From the NCBI GenBank assembly GCA_038230215.1, contig JBBRNR010000004.1, positions 186,001 to 250,000 of the forward strand: a DNA stretch of 64,000 nt. Direction: 5' to 3'. The stretch's first letter is position 1. Every line of letters begins with the position of its first letter. This document shows, piece after piece, positions 1 to 8,121 of the stretch. The translations under genes and the position numbers were made by a program. Source of the stretch: DASVRZ01 sp038230215 (GTDB lineage: Bacteria; Verrucomicrobiota; Verrucomicrobiia; Chthoniobacterales; DASVRZ01). A model generated the notes under the pieces. The model was not told the DNA's origin. It made no database searches and saw nothing but the letters and a program-made list of their open reading frames with translations.

Positions 1-1183
1 TTTTCGCAGGAGTAAAAATTGCCCGCTTCTTTTCTAGACGCAAAGTCCAATCAGGTTGCGCATCGGAAGCGGCCAGCCTTCCACCCACCCAACTCACCGC
101 AACAGACCGATCGAGCGTTCCATCGGCCTCGCCGATATTTTCCAGAAATAAATCCACGGGATTCGTACCCGTCTGTCGAACCACCATCTGAGGAAGCGGA
201 GCGCGTCCTTCCATGACCGCGCGCAATGTGGGCCAGCGCCAGTTCCGCGCATCCCCTGCAGAAGGCAGCCGATACCAGACTAACTCGCGCAGCTCTGCCA
301 GGCGCGAAACCCTCCACTCCCGGACCAAGCTGGCCAATGCCGCAGCATCACTCCGAAACTCCAACACCCGCGTCCCCGGCGGCCAGCTAGGTGATATGCC
401 ATCCATCAGCACCCCGAGCAATCGCCCGTGTGCATCGTAACCCGCCAAGCAACGATACGTGGGCAAAGCAACGGAAAATGGCACATGCAAACTCGCGGCT
501 TGCGCCACCCACCGACGTGCCATTTGCGGATCGCAGAGCGCGGTGCCATTGCCGACCAGCGGCACCGAATGCACCTGTAAAACATAGCCGTCCACCTCCC
601 GAATCAGCTTCGCAAATTCCCCTTCTTCCAGCCACGCCGGCAAAGTCGTTATCACCAGCCGCACTCCAGGCAACGCCGTGCGCAGCGTCCGCAACCAGAC
701 GCGATAGCCCGCCAGTTTCTTTTGCGCACAGTCGAAATCGAGCTGCAACTCCGCCACCGCAATCCCCCGGCTACTAGCTTCAGCCAGTAAGTTTCTCGCC
801 CCTGCGATCACTCCCTTGATAGGCGCGTCGCTCACATTCAAGCTTCCCGCGAAAGGTGCCACGCGCAGAGCGAGCGAGACTGGTTTTCTCAATCGAGCCA
901 CCGCAGACCAATCCACCGCCGCCGTTTTCACCCTCGGCAGCACCCCATCCCAGACCATCTCGCCGCCCAGAATAATCAATCCATCCAAGCTTCTGTCGCC
1001 CTCAAACGCGGCATCGATCACCCCCGTGTTCCAAGTTCGTTGCCACAGATAACCTCTCTGCAAAAGCGGCCCAGTCGCCGAAGACCGAGAGCTGACACTT
1101 GCATAAAATGCGAGAACCCCAATCACACCCGCCAGCAGCGCGAGAACTCCATGGATCCATCGCCCAGCTGGCATCGTCCCCAT
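1..1183 (-). CDS. DUF3142 domain protein, C-terminus cut by window edge
   Basis: I translated this frame by hand: it stays open from the ATG at 1181-1183 to the left edge, about 394 residues, with no stop. The N-terminus has one hydrophobic segment (residues ~11-28, GVLALLAGVIGVLAFYA), a membrane anchor or uncleaved signal. The following sequence (YLWQRTWN, GGEMVWDG, a stretch with VAELQLDFDC, then VDGYVLQVHS) matches my recollection of DUF3142 proteins, which look like sugar-active TIM barrels of unknown substrate. A second in-frame ATG lies at 1174; a GGAG sequence overlaps the gap before the first ATG. The upstream gene ends at 1195, so the two are probably co-transcribed. Biochemical role unknown. 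Confidence 0.75.
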   Translation of the reverse strand, partial: MGTMPAGRWIHGVLALLAGVIGVLAFYASVSSRSSATGPLLQRGYLWQRTWNTGVIDAAFEGDRSLDGLIILGGEMVWDGVLPRVKTAAVDWSAVARLRKPVSLALRVAPFAGSLNVSDAPIKGVIAGARNLLAEASSRGIAVAELQLDFDCAQKKLAGYRVWLRTLRTALPGVRLVITTLPAWLEEGEFAKLIREVDGYVLQVHSVPLVGNGTALCDPQMARRWVAQAASLHVPFSVALPTYRCLAGYDAHGRLLGVLMDGISPSWPPGTRVLEFRSDAAALASLVREWRVSRLAELRELVWYRLPSAGDARNWRWPTLRAVMEGRAPLPQMVVRQTGTNPVDLFLENIGEADGTLDRSVAVSWVGGRLAASDAQPDWTLRLEKKRAIFTPAK

Positions 1184-1194
1184 CTCTCCGGCCG

Positions 1195-1689
1195 CTACTT
1201 CGCCACGACTTGATAGGACGAATTAAAGACCAGGTCGCCGTCCGGGGTGGTGACGACGAAGTTTACCGCCCCCTTTTCGTTGGAGTCGGGTTTGGTTTTG
1301 CCCTTGATCGCCTTCGTTTTGCCATCCTTGGCGCTCGTGGCGACGCCGCTGAACTCGATGACTTCGCCGCGGGCCATCTTTTGCGCGTTCTCATCGGACA
1401 TGGCGAGCGTGAGGACGCCGTGATCGTTCTTAAAGGCAAAGGGGATGACCTTAATGGCGTAGCTGCCGCTGAGTGCCTGGTTTTTGCACTCCAAGGTGCC
1501 GACGGTCAGCTCGCATTTCGCCATCGAAGTCGTGGTCGCGCTGGGCTCGATTAGAAGCTTGGGAATGGCCGGGCCGTCCTCGGCCTGAAGTGTCGGGAGA
1601 ATCGGGAGAATCGGGAGAATCGCCAGCAGAGCCGCCAGCAGAAGGGAACTCCGTTGAAAAAGAAGGTCGGGAAGCAGTAAGCGGCGCAT
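1195..1689 (-). CDS. small secreted protein of unknown function
   Basis: A 164-residue protein if started at the ATG 1687-1689. That start gives a clear Sec signal peptide (MRR, then a Leu-rich core, cleavage likely after LQA at residue 36). The in-frame sequence upstream to 1902 looks non-coding. The mature part has two short cysteine-containing segments (KCELTVGTLECKN) and a predicted beta-rich body, and I recognise no family. The signal peptide core contains ILPILPILP, encoded by three copies of a 9-bp repeat at 1594-1620, so its length could vary by slippage. It sits 11 bp upstream of the DUF3142 gene, suggesting an exported two-gene unit. Confidence 0.65.
   Translation of the reverse strand: MRRLLLPDLLFQRSSLLLAALLAILPILPILPTLQAEDGPAIPKLLIEPSATTTSMAKCELTVGTLECKNQALSGSYAIKVIPFAFKNDHGVLTLAMSDENAQKMARGEVIEFSGVATSAKDGKTKAIKGKTKPDSNEKGAVNFVVTTPDGDLVFNSSYQVVAK
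1594..1620. repeat. 9-bp tandem repeat x3 in a signal peptide
   Basis: Three identical copies of CGGGAGAAT occur in tandem within the hydrophobic core of the secreted protein at 1195-1689. Copy-number change would add or remove three residues without a frameshift. Confidence 0.85.
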
Positions 1690-1912
1690 GGCGAAAGAAA
1701 GTTGTCTAACTCGGATGAAAAAGGAAATCCAATTTGTTTGCGATTCGCTGGATATAAAAACTGACGGCACACTCATCCCCTGCTCGCCCCAGTTGATCCG
1801 GAGGTTCCACGCGCGAGGCGATGGGCGATTTCGACCTCGGAAAAGGAAGGCTGCGGCAAGCGTTAGGGGGCGTCTAATCAGTCGTACATGGACCGTTTGC
1901 ATCGGGATGGGT

Positions 1913-1987
1913 TTGTAGCGTCGAGCCTATGGCTCGAAAGAATCCCTCTGCCACCAAGCCCATCGAGCCACAGGCTCGACGCTACAA
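1913..1987. repeat. REPIN-like palindromic element 1
   Basis: Two 25-bp arms (1913-1937 and 1963-1987) are inverted complements with one mismatch, separated by 25 bp. Each arm contains its own small palindrome (GAGCC..GGCTC). This two-hairpin-in-inverted-orientation layout is that of REPINs, which are mobilised by RAYT transposases; no RAYT gene is in the window. The element lies between the divergent promoters of the secreted protein and array 1. Confidence 0.65.
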
Positions 1988-2026
1988 CTGACTTTTGCGA
2001 CGCCCTCTTAGGGCGCGAAAGCGAAG

Positions 2027-2299
2027 GCGATAAATGTGTCCGTCCCTCTGCGGCGCGTGTTCAGTTAGCCACCAAGCGTGTCTATCGTCCTACGATGTGT
2101 GTTGATCCACCTACGACGTGTGTCAGACGAGCTACGACGTGTGTTCATCGGCCTACGGTGTGTGTCAGCCAAGCTACGGCGCGTGTTAATCGAGCTACGG
2201 CGTGTGTCCATCGGCCTACGGTGCGTGTCCGCCAAGCTACGGTGCGTGTTAAGCAGCCTACGGCGCGAGTCCGTTCACCTACGACTCGTGTCAATGCCT
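2027..2299 (+). repeat. 21-bp degenerate tandem array 1 (13 units)
   Basis: Thirteen contiguous units of exactly 21 bp with no insertions or deletions. The best units begin CTACG and carry (C/T)GTGTGT or GCGTGT at positions 8-13. The last eight bases follow a three-unit cycle (TCATCGGC, CAGCCAAG, TAATCGAG), giving a 63-bp higher-order period. Weak units continue in phase to about 2362. Because 21 is a multiple of three, two forward frames stay open and would encode heptads such as LRRVSIG or TACVHRP, but I see no start signal or wobble bias favouring a real protein. The array ends 163 bp before the P1 start. It is not CRISPR: units are contiguous without spacers. Confidence 0.9.
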
Positions 2300-2462
2300 C
2301 GAAAACCCGTGCAAACTGGTCAAATCAGCGCAAATCGACCCAAAACACGCGTTTTCAGTCACATTTTATCAAAAATTCCCATTCCATGCTGGTCAAACAG
2401 CCACCGCATTCCCTACCTGTTCACCAGTCAATTAAAAATCCAAACCTCTAAAAAAACTACTT
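2300..2462 (+). promoter_or_regulatory. AT-rich spacer between array 1 and P1
   Basis: A 163-bp segment that becomes A-rich toward the start codon of P1 (ATTAAAAATCC..CTAAAAAAACTACTT). It has no Shine-Dalgarno sequence. I infer it holds the promoter or the end of a leader; no specific boxes can be assigned. Confidence 0.4.
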
Positions 2463-3158
2463 ATGCAAATCCGCATCAAACGCCGTTACGATAAATTCAC
2501 CCGCGAAACCGCCTTCTTCGACGAGAACCAGGGCGATTTCGCGCCCACCAGCGAAGTCCGCAAACATGCGGCCAACCTCCATCAAATCATTCTGGACATG
2601 GACAAAGCGAAGGCCGGCCAGAGCGGCGGCAGCGCCATTCCCAAGGAAATCCTCCTCGAAGCCCTGCGACTCGACCTCGGCCTCATTCGCGGCCTGGCCA
2701 CGGCCTTCGACCTCGACGAACCCGGCTTCCTGAAACGCTTTCCCCTCGCCGACAACAACGAGACCTCGCTCCTCACCACCGCCGACACCTACCTCGCCGA
2801 ACTCGCCATCACTGCCAGCGACACCCCCGCGCAAGCCGCCGCCAAGACCGCCCTCGTCGCCCGTTTCGTAGCCCACGAATTGCCCGCCGACTTCGTCGAA
2901 GATCTACAAATCGACCTAGATGCGATTCGTGGAAAAGACACCGAGTTTGATGCCACCAACGTCAAAGGCGTGGAAAACACCGCCGCCCTCGGCCGCCTCA
3001 CCAAACTAGGCATGAAAGCAAGCACCTACCTCGACGCCATCATGCAAGTAAAATACAAAGGCAACTCCGACAAACTCCGCGGCTGGGAAAGCGCCAGCCA
3101 CCTGGAGCGCGCCCCGCAAAAGGCGAAATTAATAACAGCAGCAACGAGCGCACCCTAG
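2463..3158 (+). CDS. P1: array-associated helical protein of unknown function
   Basis: 231 residues, no signal peptide or membrane segment. The sequence is dominated by long amphipathic helices separated by Gly/Ser/Pro breaks (for example KAGQSGGSAIPKE near residue 55, ITASDTPAQ near 115), and ends in a short Ala/Thr/Ser/Pro tail. I recognise no family. P2 (15135-15845) and P3 (47114-47815) share its size, helical layout, P/T/A-rich tail and an upstream 21-bp array, but primary identity between them is low by eye. The start ATG lacks a Shine-Dalgarno sequence. The Fic gene follows after 45 bp on the same strand, so both may share a transcript. Confidence 0.7.
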   Translation: MQIRIKRRYDKFTRETAFFDENQGDFAPTSEVRKHAANLHQIILDMDKAKAGQSGGSAIPKEILLEALRLDLGLIRGLATAFDLDEPGFLKRFPLADNNETSLLTTADTYLAELAITASDTPAQAAAKTALVARFVAHELPADFVEDLQIDLDAIRGKDTEFDATNVKGVENTAALGRLTKLGMKASTYLDAIMQVKYKGNSDKLRGWESASHLERAPQKAKLITAATSAP

Positions 3159-3203
3159 AGATTACCTTGGCAGGTGCCTTTGCCTGCTTAAATTCATTCC
3201 TTT

Positions 3204-4577
3204 ATGTCCACTCTTACAGATTTGCTGGCACGGATTGACCAACTCAAAAACGAGTTGGACAAGATGCGTCCTTTGGATCGCGAGCTGGAAGAACGCATCC
3301 TGCAAAAGTTTCGGTTGTGGTGGACCTATCATTCCAATGCGATCGAAGGTAACAAGCTGACCCAAGGCGAGACAGAGATGTTTCTCATGGAAGGACTCAC
3401 GGCCAAGGGAAAACCGCTCAAAGATCATATGGATCTACGCGGGCATAGTAATGCGGTGAATTATCTTCTAGCGTTTGTGCGCGGGAGCGAACAGCCGCTT
3501 ACGGAAGCCGAAGTTAGAAAACTTCACGAAGTGCTGCTGGTAGAAGCTTATCAAGTTCCAGCTATTACTCCCGATGGCTTGCCTGTGGAAAAGACAATCG
3601 CACTAGGCGAGTACAAGAAGGAGCCAAACCATGTTAGGACTCCCACGGGTGAGGTCCATTACTATGCCACTCCACTGGAAACACCTGCAAAAATGCAGGA
3701 GCTAGTCGCTTGGCAAAGGGAGGAATTTGCCAAGCACAGACTTCATCCCGTGGAGATTGCGGCCCGGTTTCATCATCAGTTTACAGAGATTCATCCATTC
3801 GATGATGGCAACGGTCGGATGGCGCGTTTGCTGATGAATCTACTGCTCATGCAAAACGGCTACCCGCCTGTAGTCATCCGCTTGCAGGAGCGCGATGACT
3901 ACCTGCTGGCATTGCGTCAGGCAGACTCGGGACAAAAAGAGGAATTCCTCTCGTTCATTTCAGAAAAAGTGGCCGACTCATTGGCCCTCTATCTGCGCGC
4001 CGCTAATGGGGAGGAAATCCACGAGCCAACAGATATTGAAAAGGAAATCGCACTGCTGAAGCTGGAGTTAAAGCATATCGAGGAGCCGCAGCCACTGACG
4101 CAGGAACTACAAAAGCAACTCTTCGAGAAATCGTTAGATCCTCTATTTCTGGAAATCAAAAGACTGATTTTCCCTTTATGCGATTTCTTTACAGACAGCA
4201 GAGTTCGCATCTCTGGCTTTTTCGGATACGACCAAATAGAAGGAGTTATTGAAGACACTCTTCATAAAATCCAAACTATAAATCACTTTCCAAGGCCATC
4301 CCGGATATGGGAGGCTGCTAACATTGCCAGATCTATTATTGCTACATTTGAATTGATTGGTTTCAAGAGAAGCCGCCTGGATACTTTTGACACATCCCTC
4401 AAAATCGTTTTTAACTTTGAGCCTTTGAAATATGGAATGGCACTCATTTCATTGACTCCGCCTTACGGAATCCAACATTTCTACCAAGAACAACTTACTA
4501 CCGTTGAGATTACTACAATCGCTCAGCAGGTCGCCCGTTTCTTTCTCGAAGTAATCAAGGAAAAAACTGAGGCATAG
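3204..4577 (+). CDS. Fic family AMPylase (class II, N-terminal inhibitory helix)
   Basis: 457 residues. The Fic active-site motif HPFDDGNGRMAR is at residues 197-208, matching the canonical HPFxxGNGRxxR, so nucleotide transfer (usually AMP) to a protein hydroxyl is expected. An inhibitory motif SNAIEGN lies N-terminal at 44-50; its Glu normally blocks the ATP site, making this an autoinhibited class II Fic. Residues ~270-457 form an extension I do not recognise, with visibly more AT-rich codons than the Fic core (from about 4130 on). The target protein is unknown. It lies 45 bp behind P1, so a functional link is possible but unproven. Confidence 0.88.
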   Translation: MSTLTDLLARIDQLKNELDKMRPLDRELEERILQKFRLWWTYHSNAIEGNKLTQGETEMFLMEGLTAKGKPLKDHMDLRGHSNAVNYLLAFVRGSEQPLTEAEVRKLHEVLLVEAYQVPAITPDGLPVEKTIALGEYKKEPNHVRTPTGEVHYYATPLETPAKMQELVAWQREEFAKHRLHPVEIAARFHHQFTEIHPFDDGNGRMARLLMNLLLMQNGYPPVVIRLQERDDYLLALRQADSGQKEEFLSFISEKVADSLALYLRAANGEEIHEPTDIEKEIALLKLELKHIEEPQPLTQELQKQLFEKSLDPLFLEIKRLIFPLCDFFTDSRVRISGFFGYDQIEGVIEDTLHKIQTINHFPRPSRIWEAANIARSIIATFELIGFKRSRLDTFDTSLKIVFNFEPLKYGMALISLTPPYGIQHFYQEQLTTVEITTIAQQVARFFLEVIKEKTEA

Positions 4578-5028
4578 AACGACACCGCATTTTCAGGAGT
4601 TGCTTACTTAGTTGTTAGATGTGAATCGGGGTACAATTGGACTCCGTGGATGGCGGATTTGCGCTGACCCATATTCACGATCTCTCACTCACCCGCCGCT
4701 TTGCGGATACGTCTGGCGAGGTTACCGAGTTCGGCGGCGAGGGCTCCGCGGATGGCGTGGAAGAGATGATACGTTTCAATGGAACTCCGGTTGTTGATGG
4801 CGTTTAAGCGGGTGTACCGAAAGTCGGATGCCGAAGGTTCCTAACCCCAGGAGCCGGTGGTTGAGCGCAGCGACATCACCGGAACCCATCCCCCCTCATG
4901 GGTCGATCCTGCAAAGGATCGCAGTCACTGCTGCTGGGCTGGCACACCCCTCGGGGTGCAAAAGCCCGGCTGCGGCGGCTGTAATGGCTTCGCCATTGGC
5001 GACTTTCGCTATACCCTCTTAGACAATC
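4578..5028. other. Gap with gene remnant and hairpin cluster
   Basis: No complete gene. On the minus strand, about 4687-4840 reads as a coding-like tail (..YTRLNAINNRSS..YHLFHAIRGALAAELG.., stop TGA near 4687) but a TAG lies just upstream and no start codon exists, so it may be a remnant. At 4854-4996 there are consecutive short palindromes: 4854-4882, 4885-4902, 4904-4921 (perfect 7-bp stem with GCAA loop), 4945-4958 nested in 4936-4967, and 4984-4996. The flanking genes converge, so the cluster may act as a bidirectional terminator or be a REP-type repeat. Confidence 0.5.
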
Positions 5029-5493
5029 TTAATCTAGCAAGGGACGATTTAGCTCGGTGCGCCAGGCGTTTGCGTCGTCGGTCGATTCGGGACCGACGAG
5101 GTAGCGTTCCCATAAATCTGGGGCCTGCCGGTGGCCATTCTCTTCGATCCAGTCCATGAACTCGGGCCAGGCATCGGCTAGTCCCTCGAAGGGACCGCTG
5201 TAGATGGTGCGGGCGACGCGCATCGTAGGCCATTCGCCGGGTTGCATCCGGCCAGCCGCGACGACGGGCGAATCGACCGGCATACAAATATCGAAGTCGA
5301 AGACCTCTGCGGGCCGGGCAAAATGATGCGTGAACCACGGGCCGCAGGGAGTAACATTTTGCTCGGCCATGAGCGCGAGCAATTCCTGAATGCTGGGTCC
5401 CATAACGCTCTGGATTTCGTCGCAGGAAACCGTGACGTGCAGCGTGGCTGTGAGTTGGCGGGTGGTCTGGAGAATTTCTGGTGTGGAGATCAT
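5029..5493 (-). CDS. GyrI-like/AraC effector-binding domain protein
   Basis: 154 residues, a stand-alone effector-binding domain of the GyrI/SbmC (SOUL-like) fold. The N-terminal strand followed by MGPSIQELLALMAEQ, the GPWFTHHF segment and the VARTIYSGPFEGLADAWPE helix fit this family. Such domains bind small hydrophobic ligands or toxins, and no DNA-binding domain is attached. It is the last gene of a minus-strand run with VOC, SRPBCC and metallophosphoesterase genes (46 bp after the VOC gene). GyrI/VOC/SRPBCC clusters are frequent, but their substrates are usually unknown. Confidence 0.75.
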   Translation of the reverse strand: MISTPEILQTTRQLTATLHVTVSCDEIQSVMGPSIQELLALMAEQNVTPCGPWFTHHFARPAEVFDFDICMPVDSPVVAAGRMQPGEWPTMRVARTIYSGPFEGLADAWPEFMDWIEENGHRQAPDLWERYLVGPESTDDANAWRTELNRPLLD

Positions 5494-5539
5494 GAGGCGA
5501 TGGTGACAGCTAGTTTTTCAGTCGAGTTAGATAGCAATG

Positions 5540-6010
5540 TTAGTTCGCCGGGCAGTCTTTCTGGACCATCTTCGACCAGCGTTTCTGCAACTCCTCGTGA
5601 GAGACGTTTTCGATCGGGTGCTGGAGCATCCATTCGTTGCCGAAAGGATCGCGAATCGATCCGCAGCGGAAGCCGTAAAACATGTCCATCACCGGCATTT
5701 GACTCGTCGCTCCAGCGGCACAGGCACGCTCGATGGCGGCGTCGGTGTTCTCGACGGTGAGGCAAAAAGTCACTGGAGTGCCGCCTAGCGTGGTGGCCGA
5801 TTTGCCAAAGCCCGGCTGCTCGTCGGCGAGCATGAGGAGGCTTCCATTCAAATCCAACTCGCAATGGCCGATCTTGCCGGTTTCAGGATGGGTGAGCCGC
5901 TGACGCTCGGTCGCGCCGAACGCGGTTTTATAAAATTCGATGGCGGCAGTGGCGTTGTTCACCTTCAGATAGGCGATCAGTGATGGGTATTCGGTCGTGT
6001 GTGTGCTCAT
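5540..6010 (-). CDS. VOC family (glyoxalase/PhnB-like) protein
   Basis: 156 residues. The N-terminus SLIAYLKVNNATAAIEFYKTAFGA and the C-terminal IRDPFGNEWMLQHP are hallmark VOC/PhnB elements: a paired beta-alpha-beta-beta-beta module with metal or ligand binding in the cleft. Many such proteins are annotated as bleomycin-resistance or glyoxalase-like with no tested activity. It lies 23 bp downstream of the SRPBCC gene and is probably co-transcribed with it. Confidence 0.85.
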   Translation of the reverse strand: MSTHTTEYPSLIAYLKVNNATAAIEFYKTAFGATERQRLTHPETGKIGHCELDLNGSLLMLADEQPGFGKSATTLGGTPVTFCLTVENTDAAIERACAAGATSQMPVMDMFYGFRCGSIRDPFGNEWMLQHPIENVSHEELQKRWSKMVQKDCPAN

Positions 6011-6033
6011 GTTAAGTGCTTGTTAGGTTAATG

Positions 6034-6573
6034 TTAGTTCGTGGAGCTTTTCTCAGTCATTGTCTTCAAGGTGGCGAGACCTTTATCAAACTGGGTGCCG
6101 ACCATTTTATCGCAGTTGACGATCAGGCCAAAGGCTTTGCCGACGAACTTGTTAGTACCGGACATGCCCCAGGTGACGACGGTCTGGTTGCCCACGGGTT
6201 TGAAGGTAAACTCCGCTATGTTAGTCGCCTCCATGGGTTTCTTAAAATCCATCCGGCAGCGCACGAGTTCGTTGGGGCGGCTTTCAATGATGGTCATCTC
6301 GCCCTCGCCCACATCGCCATTGCCGACCCACTGATAGGACGCGCCGACACCGGCATCCGGGCCACTGTAAACCATCTTCGCATTGGGATCGACCTTCGCC
6401 CATGGGTTCCAGTTTTGGAAGTTGTGCAGGTTGTTAACTTGCGTAAACAAGGCAGACGGCGGCGCGGTGATGGTGATGCTGCGAGTGTAGTTGAAATGCG
6501 CGGGCTGGAGGGCTGCGACGATGCAGAAGCCGATGACGAGCACGGCGACGATGAGGAGGATTTTGGTGAACAT
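6034..6573 (-). CDS. SRPBCC (polyketide cyclase-like) protein with N-terminal anchor
   Basis: 179 residues. An N-terminal hydrophobic helix (residues 4-22, ILLIVAVLVIGFCIVAAL) is followed by a START/SRPBCC domain (residues ~30-175) starting with RSITITAPPSALFTQVNNL and NFQNWNPWAKVDP, typical of polyketide_cyc2 proteins that bind hydrophobic ligands in a helix-grip cavity. The anchor places the domain outside or at the membrane. Downstream VOC and GyrI-like genes follow closely, and the upstream metallophosphoesterase ends 32 bp before this start. Confidence 0.82.
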   Translation of the reverse strand: MFTKILLIVAVLVIGFCIVAALQPAHFNYTRSITITAPPSALFTQVNNLHNFQNWNPWAKVDPNAKMVYSGPDAGVGASYQWVGNGDVGEGEMTIIESRPNELVRCRMDFKKPMEATNIAEFTFKPVGNQTVVTWGMSGTNKFVGKAFGLIVNCDKMVGTQFDKGLATLKTMTEKSSTN

Positions 6574-6605
6574 AAGATGAAGGGTAAGGAGCTAAAAAAG
6601 GGAAA

Positions 6606-7796
6606 TCAACTGCGCCGCAAGGTTAGGTGAATGATTTCCGCAGGAGCGGCGGTGCGCAGGGGAAACCAGTTGCCGACGCCGTTGCCGACTACGAGTTGAC
6701 TCCGACCCGACTCATAGCGTCCGGACCAATAACGAAACATCAACGGACCGGCGCCAACCTGCGGATTGAGCATGAGCTGACCTCCATGCGTATGGCCGGC
6801 AAGCGTGAGCGGAAGTCCTGCTTGGATGGCTGGATCGAAGGCGTGGGGGTGGTGCGCGAGTAGGATGGGAAATGCAGAAGTATCGCGCTGCAAAAGCAGG
6901 TCGTGCATCGACGCGCGGATGAGTTCGTCGCCGGAAGCGCGGGCATTTTCACCAGGGCCGCCCCAGCGCAGGCCAAGGATTTGCACGGGGATGCCGCGCA
7001 GGGGGAGGACTTCGGCTTGGTTGACGAGCAGGCGTAGACCGGCGGCGCGAATCGCCTTCTCGAAAGCGGCGCGGCCCTCAAAAAGATCGTGGTTTCCCTC
7101 GATGCTGACGACTTGTCCGTCGAGCGAGCGGAGAAAATCGATGCCCACGGGAAGCTCGCTGAGTTTGCTGTTGATGAGGTCGCCGGTGAAAAGCACGAGG
7201 TCGGCTTTGAGCGAGTTTACCTTGTCTGCGACGCGGCGGATGACGCGTTCGGAGGTGAACGGCCCGACGTGCAAATCGGTGACGTGGGCAATGGTGATAC
7301 CGTCTAGCTCGGACGGCAGGTCCTGGAGTCGAAGGGTCATTTCACGCACGCGGAATTGCTCAAGCTGACCTTGGGAAAAGCCCGTCAGCGCGATGTTCAC
7401 CAACGGGGGCGCGACGGTCGTAGCGGTGATGAGAAACTGCCTTCGCGTCTGTGTTACGGGAGTTTCAGTCAAATGCAACTCGACTCGTGGCGACTTCCTC
7501 CTTTTCCACATGACGAAAAGTAGCACTGGAAGCGAGACGATTCCCAAGACCAGCAGCAGCGGTAAAACCAGCAAATGCCAGAGGTAAATCGAGGCCATCC
7601 AGGGCGTTGGCAGATTCCAGTGAACGCCCACGATGCGTCCGCCAATCAAAAAGCCGAAACCCAAAATTTGCGTTGCAAGAAAGACGCCATTGAAGACCCG
7701 CCAATGCGCCGCGCCGCGCAGCCAACGATGAGAGAGGCCCCACCAGATGAGGTCCAGAACGAGGAGCAGGCCGAGAATGGCGAGAAAAGCGGACAT
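6606..7796 (-). CDS. Membrane-anchored metallophosphoesterase (YaeI-like)
   Basis: 396 residues. Three N-terminal hydrophobic segments (residues ~3-20, 35-53, 68-97) precede a calcineurin-like phosphoesterase domain. Metal-ligand motifs are complete: DLH (174-176), GDL (205-207), GNHD (234-237), H316 and GHTH (334-337). A twin-Arg-like RRQFLITA at 118-125 precedes the catalytic domain, but the upstream membrane segments make Tat export doubtful. YaeI-type enzymes can hydrolyse phosphodiesters or lipid-linked phosphates; the substrate here is unknown. It leads the run of genes down to 5029. Confidence 0.87.
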   Translation of the reverse strand: MSAFLAILGLLLVLDLIWWGLSHRWLRGAAHWRVFNGVFLATQILGFGFLIGGRIVGVHWNLPTPWMASIYLWHLLVLPLLLVLGIVSLPVLLFVMWKRRKSPRVELHLTETPVTQTRRQFLITATTVAPPLVNIALTGFSQGQLEQFRVREMTLRLQDLPSELDGITIAHVTDLHVGPFTSERVIRRVADKVNSLKADLVLFTGDLINSKLSELPVGIDFLRSLDGQVVSIEGNHDLFEGRAAFEKAIRAAGLRLLVNQAEVLPLRGIPVQILGLRWGGPGENARASGDELIRASMHDLLLQRDTSAFPILLAHHPHAFDPAIQAGLPLTLAGHTHGGQLMLNPQVGAGPLMFRYWSGRYESGRSQLVVGNGVGNWFPLRTAAPAEIIHLTLRRS

Positions 7797-7862
7797 GGGC
7801 GCTACTCTGGCACGCCCGCCCCCGTTCCGCCATGTCTCGGAAAAAGCGGAGTTAGATGGAAC

Positions 7863-8114
7863 TCAGCGACGGTAAACGATCTCTGCCGATGGCTCGCTAT
7901 CGCGCGGGCGGAGGAGCGGCGCGGGGCGGTAACCTTTAATAACGATCCTGCCTTCCAACGGGAGTCTTTTTCCAGCGCCGAGAAGAGGCCGACGACCGCC
8001 AGCGAGATGCGCAGACGAGTTTTTGGACGGAATAAGCGAGGCTTTTTGCATGGGGAAAAGGGAAACTTTTTTCACGTTTCCGCCAGCAACAGAATGGTGA
8101 CTTTTCTGCTGCAA
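7863..8114 (-). CDS. Hypothetical small basic protein
   Basis: A possible 83-residue protein 7 bp downstream of rarA. The C-terminal half (LPLEGRIVIKGYRPAPLLRP) looks more like coding sequence than the N-terminal half, so translation may start at an internal Met (MQKAS, residue 22). There is no recognised domain. It could also be non-coding sequence between rarA and the metallophosphoesterase. Confidence 0.3.
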   Translation of the reverse strand: MQQKSHHSVAGGNVKKVSLFPMQKASLIPSKNSSAHLAGGRRPLLGAGKRLPLEGRIVIKGYRPAPLLRPRDSEPSAEIVYRR

Positions 8115-8121
8115 AATGGTG

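Noticed and set aside
2027..2299. CRISPR array
   Set aside because: Units are contiguous 21-bp repeats with no spacers and no cas genes nearby.
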